From the NCBI RefSeq assembly GCF_901709675.1, contig NC_051099.1, forward strand, positions 1,984,001 through 2,048,000: 64,000 nt of DNA, written 5' to 3'. Source of the stretch: Syngnathus acus. Taxonomy: Eukaryota > Chordata > Actinopteri > Syngnathiformes > Syngnathidae. The notes beneath the pieces are model-generated. The model was not told where the DNA came from. It ran no database searches and saw only the letters and a program-made list of their open reading frames with translations. The position numbers and the translations under genes are program-made. Position 1 is the stretch's first letter, and each line of letters starts with the position of its first letter. This document shows, piece after piece, positions 1-12,264 of the stretch.

Positions 1-3000
1 AGATTTCTCGACGCAAATATGATGTTATCTCCCCAAATGATTGGCCTGCGGGGCAACATGTCATCGGCTGTCGCCAAACATAATTACTCCCATTGCTGCC
101 CTTTGGAAAGCGCCGGAGTGATGAATGCTGCGTACGCGTTCCTCTCCGTTGCTCATTCCGCGTTGTACTTCTAAAATGACGCCAGAGCGGAGCAGCTGTA
201 TTAACAAACACATCCAAAACTGTCACGGCGAGGGGCTGGATGAAAAGACAGTGAATGCATCAACCACTCGGAGAAAGAGAAAAATAGAGGCTATTATGCA
301 TGCATGTGTTTGGCAGAGGCTGGAACCCGTTTGCGCTCTAATTTGCTGCATAAATACATATGACAGGTATGTAAATATGGATGCAAAACTCCAGTGGAAT
401 CATTCCTTTTAAGTGCTTGGCCTGTCATGACTGAAGCACAAAGGCAATAGAACACATACACAGGTAAGGTATAGCTTTTAGCCTTTTTTTTAGTGCTCAA
501 TTAAATGAGTGAATCCAACAGAAAGCTACAAAAGCAGACCTCTACAAAGAGATAAACTACTATACACCCTGACGGGATGCAAGCAATGGAATATGACTCA
601 TCTTTCTCTCATAAAATGAATGCAAATGCCTTTGTGCACTTGATTATTCAGGGCAATATAATACAAACATACATAAGACTATCACAACTAGGCGTCTCAA
701 TAAGCTGGAGTAAAATTGGATAAAAACGTATACATTTGAGTATTGCCCGTCTATGAGTTGCTGCACCATTTGTATGCCATGCTAGTTTCATTTCCATCAG
801 CATCAACCAAAAACCAAAACAGTTTTGTTTTTTAGATGTTACCTGCTGACAGTTTGGACTGCTACTCCAGTCTTCGATGTGCTCCTGAAGTGTCATTTAT
901 CCAGTGGCCGGCTCGGCAGACCTGTCAAAGTCCGCTGAGCCGGGCCATCCGCCTCTGGTGGTCTTTGGAGAAGGGAATCCCAGATGTGTGACAGGATATA
1001 CGCCCCCTCATATCTGATGATGGTCCCGCTTGCTCGTTTCCATGGCCTCCTTGATCCACTGCTTTAGTTTGCTGGATTCTGATGTTGTGATTTTTCCCGG
1101 TTCCAGTCCATGATGTGGTTGTTTCTTCTGCAGTGGTCTGTGATGGCTGATTTTAGATTTCCCTGTTCTGCTTTTTCTCTTATCGCCCCTCTGTCTCCTT
1201 TTCACATTCTTCTTTTTGATGTTCCTTTTTCCTTATGTTGAATGACCTGCCTGTTTGCAGGAAAAGTGATTCGGACTCTTGATGAAAGGAGAAAACACCG
1301 TGTGTTTTTCATTGCACAAAAACCTTTTGGATTCTAGGTGAAATAAAAGACTTCCACAAATTTGTGGCACTTTGGTCAAAAAAAAAAAGAAAAGACAAAT
1401 ACAATTGCTAGCAACAGGAACATGACTTGCAGCAACAACCGACGAACAGAGAGTGAAAGGAACCAGGCTAGCTAAATACAAGCAAACTGATGAGTCAGCG
1501 AGGTACACCTGAACAAGACAAGACAGGCGCTGATTGGTCGACACAAGAAACATGGCTGACGACAACAGGTAGAAAAAATGAACCAGACAAGAAGGAAAAC
1601 AAGGCAACCTGAATAAAAGGCCCAATATAATCGAAAGAACAAAACACATGATAGAGAGTACTCAAAATATGGAGAATTGTGTCAATTTTCTATAAAAAAA
1701 AACAATTTCAAGCACCATCATTTATTTATACTGCTCCTCAATTATACAATTAAGCCACCTAATGTTTCGTGAGAGCGAGAATGCTTAAGCGAGATAATTA
1801 AAGACAGAAAGGGAATTAAACACTATGTCGTAGAAGAATTGATGATCAAGATCTAAGGAGGAGAGACTTATGAAAAGCATGTTCCTGTAATTAATCTTAG
1901 ATCCGTTATCGTTAATGTCATTTTGATCCAGAGAGTAAAAAAAAAAGTTGCAACAGTTTGAGTTAATACAAATTAAAAATTCAAATATCAAAAACCTGTA
2001 ATTAATCAAAGGCTTACTAGGAATTAGTGGCTTTCGGGCTAATTCACGATCCCGTGTAATCCACTGTGACTTCATCCACGTAGTAATTCCATCATCTTAA
2101 TTGTGCGTCTGAGTGTTGGACGTTTCCGTCGCTGAGCTTTGACGTGCGTTTTTGAAGTTGTTAAATAACTTTTATTCACATTCGGTATGACTTGAAAAGT
2201 TTAGCAAAAGAATCAAAATGAGGTACTTGATGAATGAATGTCATGTCCGTGTCAAGAGTGCTGAATGGTTGAAGGATGGCAAGCTGAAGGACTAAAGACG
2301 TCTGATTCACGGGTAGTCATAAAAGGAAGGATCTATTCGATATATTTTTAAGGGTGGCAGAAGTTCCGTTTGAAACGACTTTCCTATGAGACTTCAGTGA
2401 CATGTCCTGCTACGGATCTCAAAAGGAGAACACGTTTGACAAGATTTTCTGTCCATTTTTTATGTTGCTTATAATGTTCAGGGTTGCGAGAAACCCCCGA
2501 TGGCCACCACGACCTTTTCCCATTATCCTCACATCATACTGGCGTAAATTAAAGGAGAGTTTTAAAAACCTTGTATTTCTTCGATCCATGTTGGCCTCTT
2601 TCTTCTTCTTATTTTTTGTAACACTGACTAGATGAAAGCAAGGGAGAGGTGGGTTGAAATACGACCATCCAAGAAATAGAGAGAGACAGCACGAATGAAA
2701 GTAAATGTGCTCTCCAGCTCGGCCCACACAATATCTGCCCGGTCTTGCGGAACGTTCATCTCCTGACTCTTTCACACACTCGCATGCACGTACACACACA
2801 CACGACAACTTTGACATCACCTGTGTTGCTTCCAGTTTTCCCCATGTTGGCCTTTGTTCACAGCCAAGGGAATTAACAGGCCTCCAATGTTTCCGATTTA
2901 ATCAACAGATTGTCTACCTTGCTTAAATGGTATTCGGGGGACGTGATTCACAAAGCATGCCAATGCTTTAACATGAAGACCAGGGCTGTCCTTTTTTTTT

Positions 3001-4576
3001 TTTATCCTGAGGGTTGCAATAAAACTTTGGCATTCTTCACCTTCAATGTATTGAGTACAAAAGATAAAATGAGCACATGTACATCTCACCAATAAAAGAC
3101 GATAAATCTCAATCTCAATACATGGGGTCCAATAAAAATGGAAGCAGCCAGTTGGAACAGCAAAAACATTGAAGCCTGGCCTTTCTGTTTATTGGCCTGA
3201 CTACACATTTTAAATGAGCAACCAAACACAGATGTGTCACAAATTTGCACTACTCAGTTTTGATGGATGCCATCAGAGTTATTTGTTCAAAAATGGTATG
3301 TTCTAGCAACCGTGGAACGATTGTGCTACAGCATTCTGGGAGAATTTTTACACGCGAAGTCATCATGACTTCATCGGAATGTACTCACAAACGTAATTAA
3401 CGCTCTGAAATGTGAGCCTGTTTGGTTCAACACAAAGCTATTATTCTGCTGTAACACGGGTTAATTGAACCTTCTGGCATCTATCTATTTATATGCTCTA
3501 CTTGTGTCACTGGGATATATGATTTGTAGAAATTATTTCAGAACAAATGCAATTATATCATTTCTGCATTGACTGCATTCGATCATGCAGGTAAGATTGA
3601 TGAGATATTACAGCTCCTTCTCCCTGGCTGTATTCAAATTTGGAAAGAAAAACGATGCAGCCCGTATCTGAGTGCTTTACCCTGGAAAAAAGCAAAACAA
3701 TCCATAGCGCCAGCACGCTACACGAGTATTGGTAAACAACCTCCCTAGTTAGACTAATTGATTTCACACACCTGGCTAAGCCACCATGATGGATGGAGTG
3801 GCCAACGTTCTGTGCATTTTAATTCGTACTTGAGCTGTACACACAAATACAGTATATAAATATACATACACGTATTGTGCATTTTTTGTGATTCTCTGAA
3901 AAAAAAAATATAATATAAAAAAAATGTGCCTCAAAATCTGATACAAGTTTTTCCCGTTGCAGCCTGTGGGTCGCGAACAGTTGCTAATTGTAATTTTTCT
4001 GCAATGCTCCAGTGCATTGGTAGGCAACTCTGGTTAGCAAATGACAGGATTGTTATCCAGCTTCTGCAGACCTTGCTAATTATCTGACCGCTTGAATCAG
4101 TGTGCCGCAACATGGAGACATAGAGAACATGCAGGACGACGGCTCTCGAGGATTGGAGTTGCCTACCCGTGGTCTAGTTTTTCTCCCCTCGCATAGCTTC
4201 TCCTTTTCCAAAATGCAAAGGCGCCCCTCCCTGCGGCCATCTTACTGTGGAGCACAAATTAGGCATGACACGTGCCTTCAGAGGGCGCGGCGCTTCTCAC
4301 ACCCTCATCTAGCAAAATAGTCCATTTTAATTGAACATCCTCAAGCTGACCCCACGCGCACATGCGGTGACAGATATTTTGCGGGAAAGGTCGTCCGCTG
4401 TGTGGCACAGGGGGCTTCACACATGGCTGCTGCAGCTGACACTAAAAGAGGGGGGGGGGGGGGGTTGTATCCCCTGCGTGTGTGCTACGCTGCTCACAAT
4501 GCCGCTAATGAAATGGAAAACAACAACATTAATGAGCATTCTTCAGATATATCAATCGCTCAACGGGCGTCTTCAT
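1..4576. other. Non-coding flank, no gene recognised
   Basis: I see no exon with recognisable protein similarity on either strand. Open frames here are short, unrelated to known families and lack paired splice signals. The stretch holds A/T runs, a short CA tract near 2794-2803 and a run of 15 G at 4450-4464. It could be intergenic DNA or a large intron of a gene to the left of the window. Confidence 0.6.
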
Positions 4577-4588
4577 CAGACGGAAACA

Positions 4589-4951
4589 TCCATCCATCCA
4601 TTTTCTGAACCGCTTAGTCCCCACGGGGGTCGCGGGAGTGCTGGAGCCTATCCCAGCCGTCAACGGGCAGTAGGCGGGGGACACCCTGAACCGGTTGCCA
4701 GCCAATCGCAGGGCACACAGAGACAAACAACCATTTGCACTCGCACTCACACCTAGGGACAATTTGGAGTCTTCAATCAGCCTACCAAGCATGTTTTTGG
4801 GATGTGGGAGGAAACCGGAGTGCCCGGAGAAAACCCACGCGGGCCCGGGGAGAACATGCAAACTCCACACAGGGAGGGCCGGAGGTGGAATCGAACCCGC
4901 ACCCTCCTAACTGTGAGGCGGACGTGCTACCCAGTGCGCCACCGAGCCGCC
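4589..4951 (-). repeat. tRNA-derived SINE with intact target-site duplication
   Basis: Read on the minus strand this is a complete SINE of about 363 bp. It has a tRNA-like head with an A-box-like segment (TGGCGCACTGGGTAGCACG) and a perfect B box (GGTTCGATTCC). A long body follows that contains the very common teleost motif GGATAGGCTCCAGCACTCCC, and the element ends in a tandem ATGG/GGAT tail. The 12-base sequence CAGACGGAAACA occurs on both sides, at 4577-4588 and 4952-4963, and is the target-site duplication. The perfect duplication suggests a fairly recent insertion. The exact family name needs a repeat-library search. Confidence 0.88.
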
Positions 4952-4963
4952 CAGACGGAAACA

Positions 4964-6766
4964 GATTTGGAAAATATAGCCATTCACAGCACGTCACTTG
5001 AAAGTTCACTTGCTTGGGTCATGCTGTGGCCGCAGGAAATATCTCTGCTATCTTTGTAGATGCGGAATATGCATACATATTTCATCTCCATGCTCTGCTG
5101 CCCTTTAGTCCAGCTGGAATTGTGGAAAGAGGCAGACAAGTCGATGTCTATGTCAGTGTCTATGTTAATCTTGTTCCATTTTTCCACCTCCAGAATTGCT
5201 GGAAAAAAAAAATTATATATGTATACATACAAACTTGTCTTTCCAACCCCAAGCAGGCCTCACTGATGGTGCACGTCGCCCCCTGTGATCGCCCTCTGGT
5301 ACTACAATCATCACAGCCAGCTGTGGCGCAATTAATTTCTCATTAGTGTGTAGACAATAACTATCACGCCACTTTGCTTGCAATTCTTTTTTTCTCTGTT
5401 TGCCAAAGCAGACCCCTACCCTCCCAGCACCCCCCATCATCATCACCGCCGCCGCCGCCATCAGCGTTCACGTCCCCACCGAAAGCAAACAACAATTAGC
5501 TTCCTGTTGACACGGTAAATGGTAGACAATGGTGTACAAATGAGCTCCTGCTGAGGAAGCGACAACAGGGACTTTCACTTTAGGAGTTGCTTAATTAAGC
5601 ATCTTCACTTCTTCATTTGTTGACATACAGCCAGCCTTGCATAGTCATCACCTTAGAGAGGTTACATAATTGATAACATCCCGATGACAACTGTTTGTCT
5701 TTTGATCATCTCAAAAACCATTTGTGTCTTTGTCGGCAGCTGTATTTTATTTGCTTCATCGTGCTGAATCAACAATTTGGCCTGTGCTGTAAATTTAGGT
5801 TCAAGTGTAGCGTGACTACACGCTTCATGCTTCACTGGATGTTTCTATGTTTTAGAAGTGGTCCATTCCTGAAGGCCAGGGACAGTGCTTCGGTCAAATT
5901 CTGTCGTTATTTAGCCATTTCAATAAGCAAGGCCTGCTAATTGAGTCAACGTTTTGCAATTTTTGGCTTTCTGGATGGGAGTTTGTAATAATCTCGGAGG
6001 GTGATTTCTCAGGTATGATTTTAGGCTCTTGCAACATTTGGGGATGCGGTCGGTGCAGACGGCGACTTTGATCGATCATCTCTCTTCGCGGGCGTTAAAA
6101 GCGCCATTTCAGCAGCCTCCGCAAAATATCCCACGGCTCAGAGTGTCTGCTATCTGCTTAGAGAGCAGATGGGCATATAATAGAAGATTGTGCTGGCTAA
6201 ATTGTTTTGAGAAAACGCACCGACCCGACACCTGGGGAACCACGCTATCCGATTGTAAGAAGATGCTGATGCCGAGTGGCATCATAAAGGTGTGGCTTTC
6301 CTGTGGCAATTACTTTTAACCTTATTTTCCAATTCGGTCGGAAGAGTTATCAATATATGCGTCGTGTGATGTTCATATGGGACAGTAGTTCTAAAACTTT
6401 TGAAACAAAGTAGGCTACCGTCTAAGAAAAATACTCGCATTGCTCATACTGTATTTTTAATGATTTATTTTCTTCTTAGCATACTGAGGCAAAGAAACCC
6501 CTTCATAACAATCTTTACTAAACAATCTCAAAAAAATAAATGTCGGACACAAACAATCTGAATTGGCAATATCCTGAGAATTAAATTCAAACTCTTACAT
6601 TTCAAAACGACCTGTCCAGTGCACACTGGAATAATTATCAGTATTATTTTTCAAAATGATTTCAAAACTCATCGATTTGATTGCTGATACAAACTGTCTG
6701 AATTTAAGTCAACAGTGTTTGACTTTGGTGCCCGGAGATAGTGTTTAATTAAGGAGATTAGCAAAA
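4964..6766. other. Non-coding DNA, no gene recognised
   Basis: No coding exon is supported. There is a short GCC-repeat patch near 5447-5461 and several A/T-rich blocks. A TTTATT on the plus strand near 6463 would read AATAAA on the minus strand and could serve the grxcr2 transcript, but this is uncertain. Confidence 0.5.
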
Positions 6767-6940
6767 TACCGTAATTTTCGGACTATAAGTCGCGGTTTTT
6801 TTTCATAGTTTGGGTGGGGGGGCGACTTATACTCAGGAGCGACTTATATACATATATATGGGTTTTTTTCACTTTTTTGGGCATTTTATGGCTGGTGCGA
6901 CTTATACTCCGGTGCGACTTATAGTCCGAAAATTACGGTA
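6767..6940. mobile_element. Palindromic MITE-like element with long terminal inverted repeats
   Basis: The element begins TACCGTAATTTTCGGACTAT and ends with the exact reverse complement, so the two outermost blocks of about 27 bases are inverted repeats. Internal copies of GCGACTTATACTC extend the imperfect symmetry. It is 174 bp long, has no coding capacity, and lies just downstream of the grxcr2 stop codon. The flanks allow a TA-type target duplication but do not prove one. It is best described as a non-autonomous DNA transposon of undetermined superfamily. Confidence 0.8.
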
Positions 6941-7097
6941 ATAAGATCTGGCAAAAAAAAAAAGTGGGACATTATATTCACGGCACACATTAAAATGTAT
7001 TTTACAGGCATGTCTTGCGTTTGAACCCCCGCCATGAACATTTGGGATTAGGCAACAGTGTCGTCTGGACTCACACTCGAGCGTCAAACACTTCCAT

Positions 7098-9967
7098 TTA
7101 CTGGCTGGCGGGCCCTCCCCTTCCCTGCCGGGTACGAGCGGTGGGCAAAAATGGCGACTTGCCGGCGCAAGCCTGGCACCTCTCCAGGCCGTGAGGGTAG
7201 CAAGCCTGGCAGCGCAGCTCGCTGATGGACTCGTTGAAGCGGTTGGCCAGCATGGACAGCTTGCTGCCGTGACACAGCGAGCACGGTGTGCAGCCCGAGC
7301 CGCCGCAGAGCTGGCAGCCCACCGGCTCCTGGACAACATGGCGGAGCGTGCGGCCATGAGGGTAGATACAAAGTAGGTAGGTCAGGTGGGAAATGGAAGG
7401 GAAAGGAAGATTATTGAACAAGTTTAACATTTACAAAATCTGACCCTGACCTTTTGCCAAAAATTTAAATACACCTCAGGATAATCAGGATATGCTTGTT
7501 ACGACTTCCAGTCATCAAATCTTTGCTGGTGTTGATCACCAAGGTTTGGCGGTGCAACAAATCAGAAGTGACAGACGGTTGAGAATGATGGCAATATAGC
7601 AGCACGCACAATGAGACAGACTGGCAAATATGGAGGAATGAGATTAGCCTAACATACAAATGGAGGTAATAAATACTCCTGGCAGGGCAGAATACTTTGG
7701 ATCATTACCTGCGCCTGTGAGGTTGCTTTGCGCTCTGCCTCCTTCGCACGCCTCCTGCTGCCACGCTCACGGGCCTGCGGATAAACCTCCGGAGACGCGG
7801 GGGGCGCCGTCCCGTGGCGTACAACGTCGGCCTTCCTCGCAGGTGCTCGTACGATTCGCAGGTTGCTGGTGTAGATGATGATCTTTCCGAAGTCCAACAC
7901 CGACTGAGAGCAAAGACAGATTATGTATCCCGTGATTTTCTTTCATTTGATGATATTTACATTGATACGGATTAGAATTAAAAGCAATACGGAAAGCTGT
8001 CGTCGACTTCTTCCTATCTTCCTTCCTTCCTTCCTTATTTGTCTCTCAGGGTGCAGATATCTGCAGGCATTTGCATTTTTTTCAAACATGGTGAAATGAC
8101 AATCAGATAAGGGGCACTGCGCTCCGGCCGAGTCTGTCTTTTGAAAACAGCGAAGGGGAGTATAGAGGCGAGCGGTCATGTCTGTGAACCTAAAATACCG
8201 CCCATGTATAAAATCCACATTTCTGTCCGCCACTGATAAACGGGATAAGAATGTCACGTCTCAGCCGGCGTGTGGCTTTTTTTGTGCGGCGGATGAAGCT
8301 GACACTAAGCCACCGCCGAGCCTCCTGACATTGTCGCTAAAGTGTCGACTTTGTGTTGGCTCGTAATTGTTTTTGCTCCCTTCGAACGGAAATTGACTTA
8401 AATTGCACAGGGATTTGTCGCTTTTTCTTGTCGAGCTACCCCCCCCCCAGCATCTTTATGAAACACATCAGCTGTTTATTATTGTTGGTTTTTTCTATGT
8501 GGGACGCAAACATACAAATACAAGCGGTGCTACAATCCTATTATAAATCCTTTCATGTCATTTACATACAGTAAATCCAATGAGATGATGCGCCAGAAAT
8601 AGTGAGATATTTTTACAAAAATACCATGAGAGGAATTAAAAGACGGACGGGGTTTAAGGGTTTCATCATATAAACGGTCTTTTCGGGATGCTTGAAGGTC
8701 AAACTGAACCGCCCAATGCTCTTGCTAACCAAAACAGCAGCACAGATGAATTCAAGCGCAGATACGCTCATGGAAACTAAAATGAGCATTCATGAGAAAC
8801 AATTATGAGCGTTCCAGGAGTTGTTGTTGAATACATTTCAAGTCACATCACGTCGCGACTGAGCCCGCTGCTTACTTTCGGGTCTCCATCTGTTTGGTTG
8901 GTGTGGCCCGCAGCAGCCTTGTAGCCGCCTCCTATGCCTCTGTACACGTTGATTCTCTGGGCAATGAGCCCGGTTGGAGGCTCCCCACCTGGGTGGGTGC
9001 ACAATAACAACATGTTGTCACGCTAGTCCAGCTTTCGTCCTCCAACACAACATATGCTATTATGGCCTTCAATTAGCAATCAATCCCATTCTTTGTTTTT
9101 AAATAATATCCATGAAGCTACAGTCTGAAGGCATGTTCAGTCCTTTTGAATAGTCTTATTTTTGACTTGTTTTGATAAATGTTTGAAAAGCAACTTTCCT
9201 GGCAGGAGCTCTGACAAAAGTGAACTTTTCCAGCAGAGGCTTTCCCAAGCAAACAAAAGTCAAACAGTCAAGCAGCTATCAACCCACCCTGCCGTTCCGA
9301 TGAAGACTCCTCAAAGCCGCACCGCTGCTCCATCTCCAGGTGGCTCGGCGCTATCTTGCCGTGCGGGAGGAAGCTGTGAGGGTACTTCTCCTCAGGGCTG
9401 TCCAGCTCCTGCCCGTCCTCGTACACGTGCTTCAGGACCCGGCCGCTGTAGGACGACGCCAGCTTGAACCTGACCTGGTGGTTTGGAAGCAGAGTACGGG
9501 CTGTCAAGATGCACAGTGCACAATGCATCGGTAGCCCAGAAGACGATCCGGAAAAGCGGAAGGGTTTGATCTATTATGGGAGACGCGAGCATTGGATCAG
9601 AGGGTGTCGACGGAGAGGCAGGCACGTTTATATAAGACAGAGTGGAAATAAAACAAATATAAAAACAGAAATATACACGGAATAGTTAATTGAAAAGTCA
9701 AGAGTTACATTTGAACTGAAAAGTCAACATGAAAACTAACTTGAATCAAAAATCCCAAAGCAGCCCACTGAATTGTAAGCGTTAGCATTTGCCAAATAGC
9801 CATTGCACATCTGATTCTGGGCCCGAAGCACACAGCAGCACTGATGTCAGAAGACATTTTGTTCACCTTTTGACAGGCCGACGCAAGCAGCTTCTCTCCA
9901 GATAACTCACCTTTCTGTGCTTGGTGCCTTCATGTCGCTGACTCTTTTTTCTCTGGGGTTCCTCCAT
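7098..9967 (-). CDS. grxcr2: Glutaredoxin domain-containing cysteine-rich protein 2 (GRXCR2)
   Basis: This gene encodes the hair-cell stereocilia-base protein GRXCR2; human mutations cause DFNB101 deafness. Five coding exons were read on the minus strand: 9911-9967, 9288-9474, 8876-8988, 7709-7903 and 7098-7328. Phases agree at every junction and give 260 residues (human about 248). Diagnostic segments are the N-terminal VRFKLASSYSGRVLKHVYEDG and YPHSFLP, the central LDFGKIIIYTSNLRIVRAP, and the C-terminal cysteine-rich module with CQLCGGSGCTPCSLCHGSKL, RCQACYPHGL and RCQACAG. This pattern fits GRXCR2 better than GRXCR1, which keeps a fuller glutaredoxin core. The linker between the IIYT segment and the cysteine module is rich in Arg and Ala, unlike the acidic mammalian linker. 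Human GRXCR2 neighbours PLAC8L1 and LARS1, as here. Confidence 0.9.
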
Positions 9968-12250
9968 GACGTCTGCTGCGCTGCAGAGAGCAGGCGGGTC
10001 AGTCTAGAAGGTGAGAACGTCAGCATTAAGCAGTCTGCTGTGATCAACGGCAAAAGATGGACGGGAGTCCTGCTCAAGAGCTGAGGTGGCTGGATTGAGC
10101 CCTTATTTTTCTGGTGGATGAGTGAGTCTGTGTGCGTGTGTGTTTGGCGTGCCTCCTGCGCTTAACAATGATCTACCATTGGCCCACTTTTATTGGTAAG
10201 CACGTTAAATTATTCACACCTGGATCGGGTGTGCCAAAGGGTGGTGAAGAAACCAGAAGCTCTGTCATCAAATAGTTATGACTGCTTGAATAGAAGCCTG
10301 CGTGCACGTGCGTGTGCGTGTGAATACTTGTGTGTGTGTGTGTGGGAGTTGTTACACAACAGAGGACAGCTTGTCAATGGAGTGGGGTGTCAGTGTGAGA
10401 TTGTAAATATGTCAGCAGGCCTAATATTAGATATACCTACACTCTATGATCATATACAAGTATTATGCAGTATTGATATAATTGAAAATATTTCTTGTCA
10501 ATTGTGCTACTCCATAATATTTGTCGTTGGACGCAGAGGATCAAGACTTACTTGATTAATTGTTCACTTCATTTTTGTCAGTATAAATGAAAAGATACGT
10601 TGACAGAAAGGCATAGTGCATTTTAGATGAAGGCTAACACGGAGTGTTTTTTCTATAACAAAAGCTCCGTGTGCGGCATGGAAGAAGCGAGCCGCTCGTG
10701 CAAAAATGGTGTCCACGCAAGCGCGTCACATTTTGAGTCTATCACCCCTATCAACATTCAACGTGAGCTTCATCCATTCATCATGTTGAGCACATCTAAA
10801 GTTCAGCAGGTGCGCGTGTGCATATGTGTCACTGTCTCGCCTCAAGAAACGTCTAACATCAAAACGGAAGCATTCTTTTCTATTCTTTGGGGTGTATTCA
10901 CTCTTTGCAAAATGTCAAAAGAGAAACCTGACAGAACTCTGTGTCCAATGAAAGCAAAAAAGGTTTAAACAGTGCCTTGTAAAATGACAATAAAGTCAGC
11001 CTATCAGCGCATCTTGTATTTTTCTCAGGCGTTTCCATAACAACACAGCTTGTTTTTTCCTCATCTGGTTTGAAGCTTCATTGTGACTCATTTCCACTCC
11101 TAGGCCAGCCGGGCTTTGTCTGTATACTTTTCCTTGTGTAAAGCGTATAAAAAGGCAAATGGGGAATAAAAAGGCCCCTGCTGTGCTACTTTGGGGTGTA
11201 GAGTAAAGCGAGACACCCGCAGTGTCGTTGAAGAAACTGATTGTGAAATAAATATCTGTCTGACAGTGTCTCTGCATATTGAGCGTTGTTTTCTTTGCAA
11301 AGGCCGAATTTGAAATTGTCTGTCCAGTGTGAAACGAAGCCATCAAGTACTTCTTGTATGTGACGATTTGATACAGAGCATGTTGCAGACACTTGTACAT
11401 GTTCTGAATTGTGAGGGGAATATAAAGCATGCAATGTCACCTTTAAATGCATTTTCTGTTGGATATCATTGGATGGTGCAGGTCTTAAGGAATAAAGTGG
11501 CCTCCTCCTCCTCCCCTGCACCAAACTTCGCCTTCCAACGCTGACTCTGCCTTCAGGCTGCTCGGTGGCAGCAGGGAGGGATCTGAGTGAGAACCAAGGG
11601 GGAGTTGAAAAGACTAATGGAAAGCGGGAAAGGAGACGGATGAGACGACCAGGGCCACCAAGGAGAGGAAAAGGAGGAGTGATGAAGAGCAGATTGATGT
11701 TAGAGAGCATACGTGTCTGATATCGTGTCACCAACACCGTGAATATGTTAGGTCAAGAAAAACAGAAGTTAAGTTGAAGTCTTGACAAGATCAAATCATA
11801 AATAAATACCACAGCGCACATTTTGCATTGCGCCTGTTGTTGTGGTCAGCCGAACAAAAGTACCGCATTTACTGTATAATTTTGTTCAGTATGAATTATT
11901 ATTATATTTGATTTATATTATTATAAATTAAAAGAATATGTAGTGAAGTCCAAGCTGGAAAAAGAAATACCATGACAAGATTGCTGGGCCATTCAAAGAA
12001 AAATCTGCTCCACGGCAACTTTTGAAGTGGAACATTTAAACGTCATCATCATAATTAGTTTGTCAATCAAAAACGAAGGTAGATAGCAAGCTAGCATTTC
12101 GCCGGGGGTGGATTGATGGCTCAATTAGCTGAAGGGTGCTACTCGTGTCTTTTCAATGCACGCAAATACGAATCTAGTGCCGAGTCCTCTCGTAAACACT
12201 CCATTCTAACTTCTATTCCATCTCAGGACTGCAAAAGAAGGCGCATTGTC
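9968..12250. other. Upstream region of grxcr2, no gene recognised
   Basis: This lies 5' of grxcr2 on its minus strand. It contains a (GT)n tract near 10330-10344 and no convincing exon. Open frames around 11.2-11.7 kb have no recognisable domain or splice context. Confidence 0.5.
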
Positions 12251-12264
12251 GTTGCCATGGCAAC
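12251..12264. promoter_or_regulatory. Perfect palindromic RFX-type X-box
   Basis: GTTGCCATGGCAAC is a perfect 14-base palindrome identical to the idealised RFX-family binding site (two half sites GTTGCC/GGCAAC). It lies about 2.3 kb upstream of the grxcr2 start codon. RFX factors regulate ciliary genes and are required in hair cells, so an enhancer role for grxcr2 is plausible. That role is inferred, not shown. Confidence 0.5.

Noticed and set aside
1008-1205. A basic 65-residue frame on the minus strand as a possible exon
   Set aside because: Lys/Arg-rich composition only; no recognisable domain and no convincing splice sites on either side.
7098-9967. Interpretation as GRXCR1 that lost its glutaredoxin core
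   Set aside because: Considered first, because the redox core is not visible. The N-terminal YPHSFL segment, the FGKIIIYTNNL-type block and the LARS1/PLAC8L1 neighbourhood fit GRXCR2, which naturally lacks much of that core.
11186-11737. A 183-residue open frame on the minus strand
   Set aside because: No domain, mixed low-complexity composition, no paired splice sites and no similarity that I recognise.
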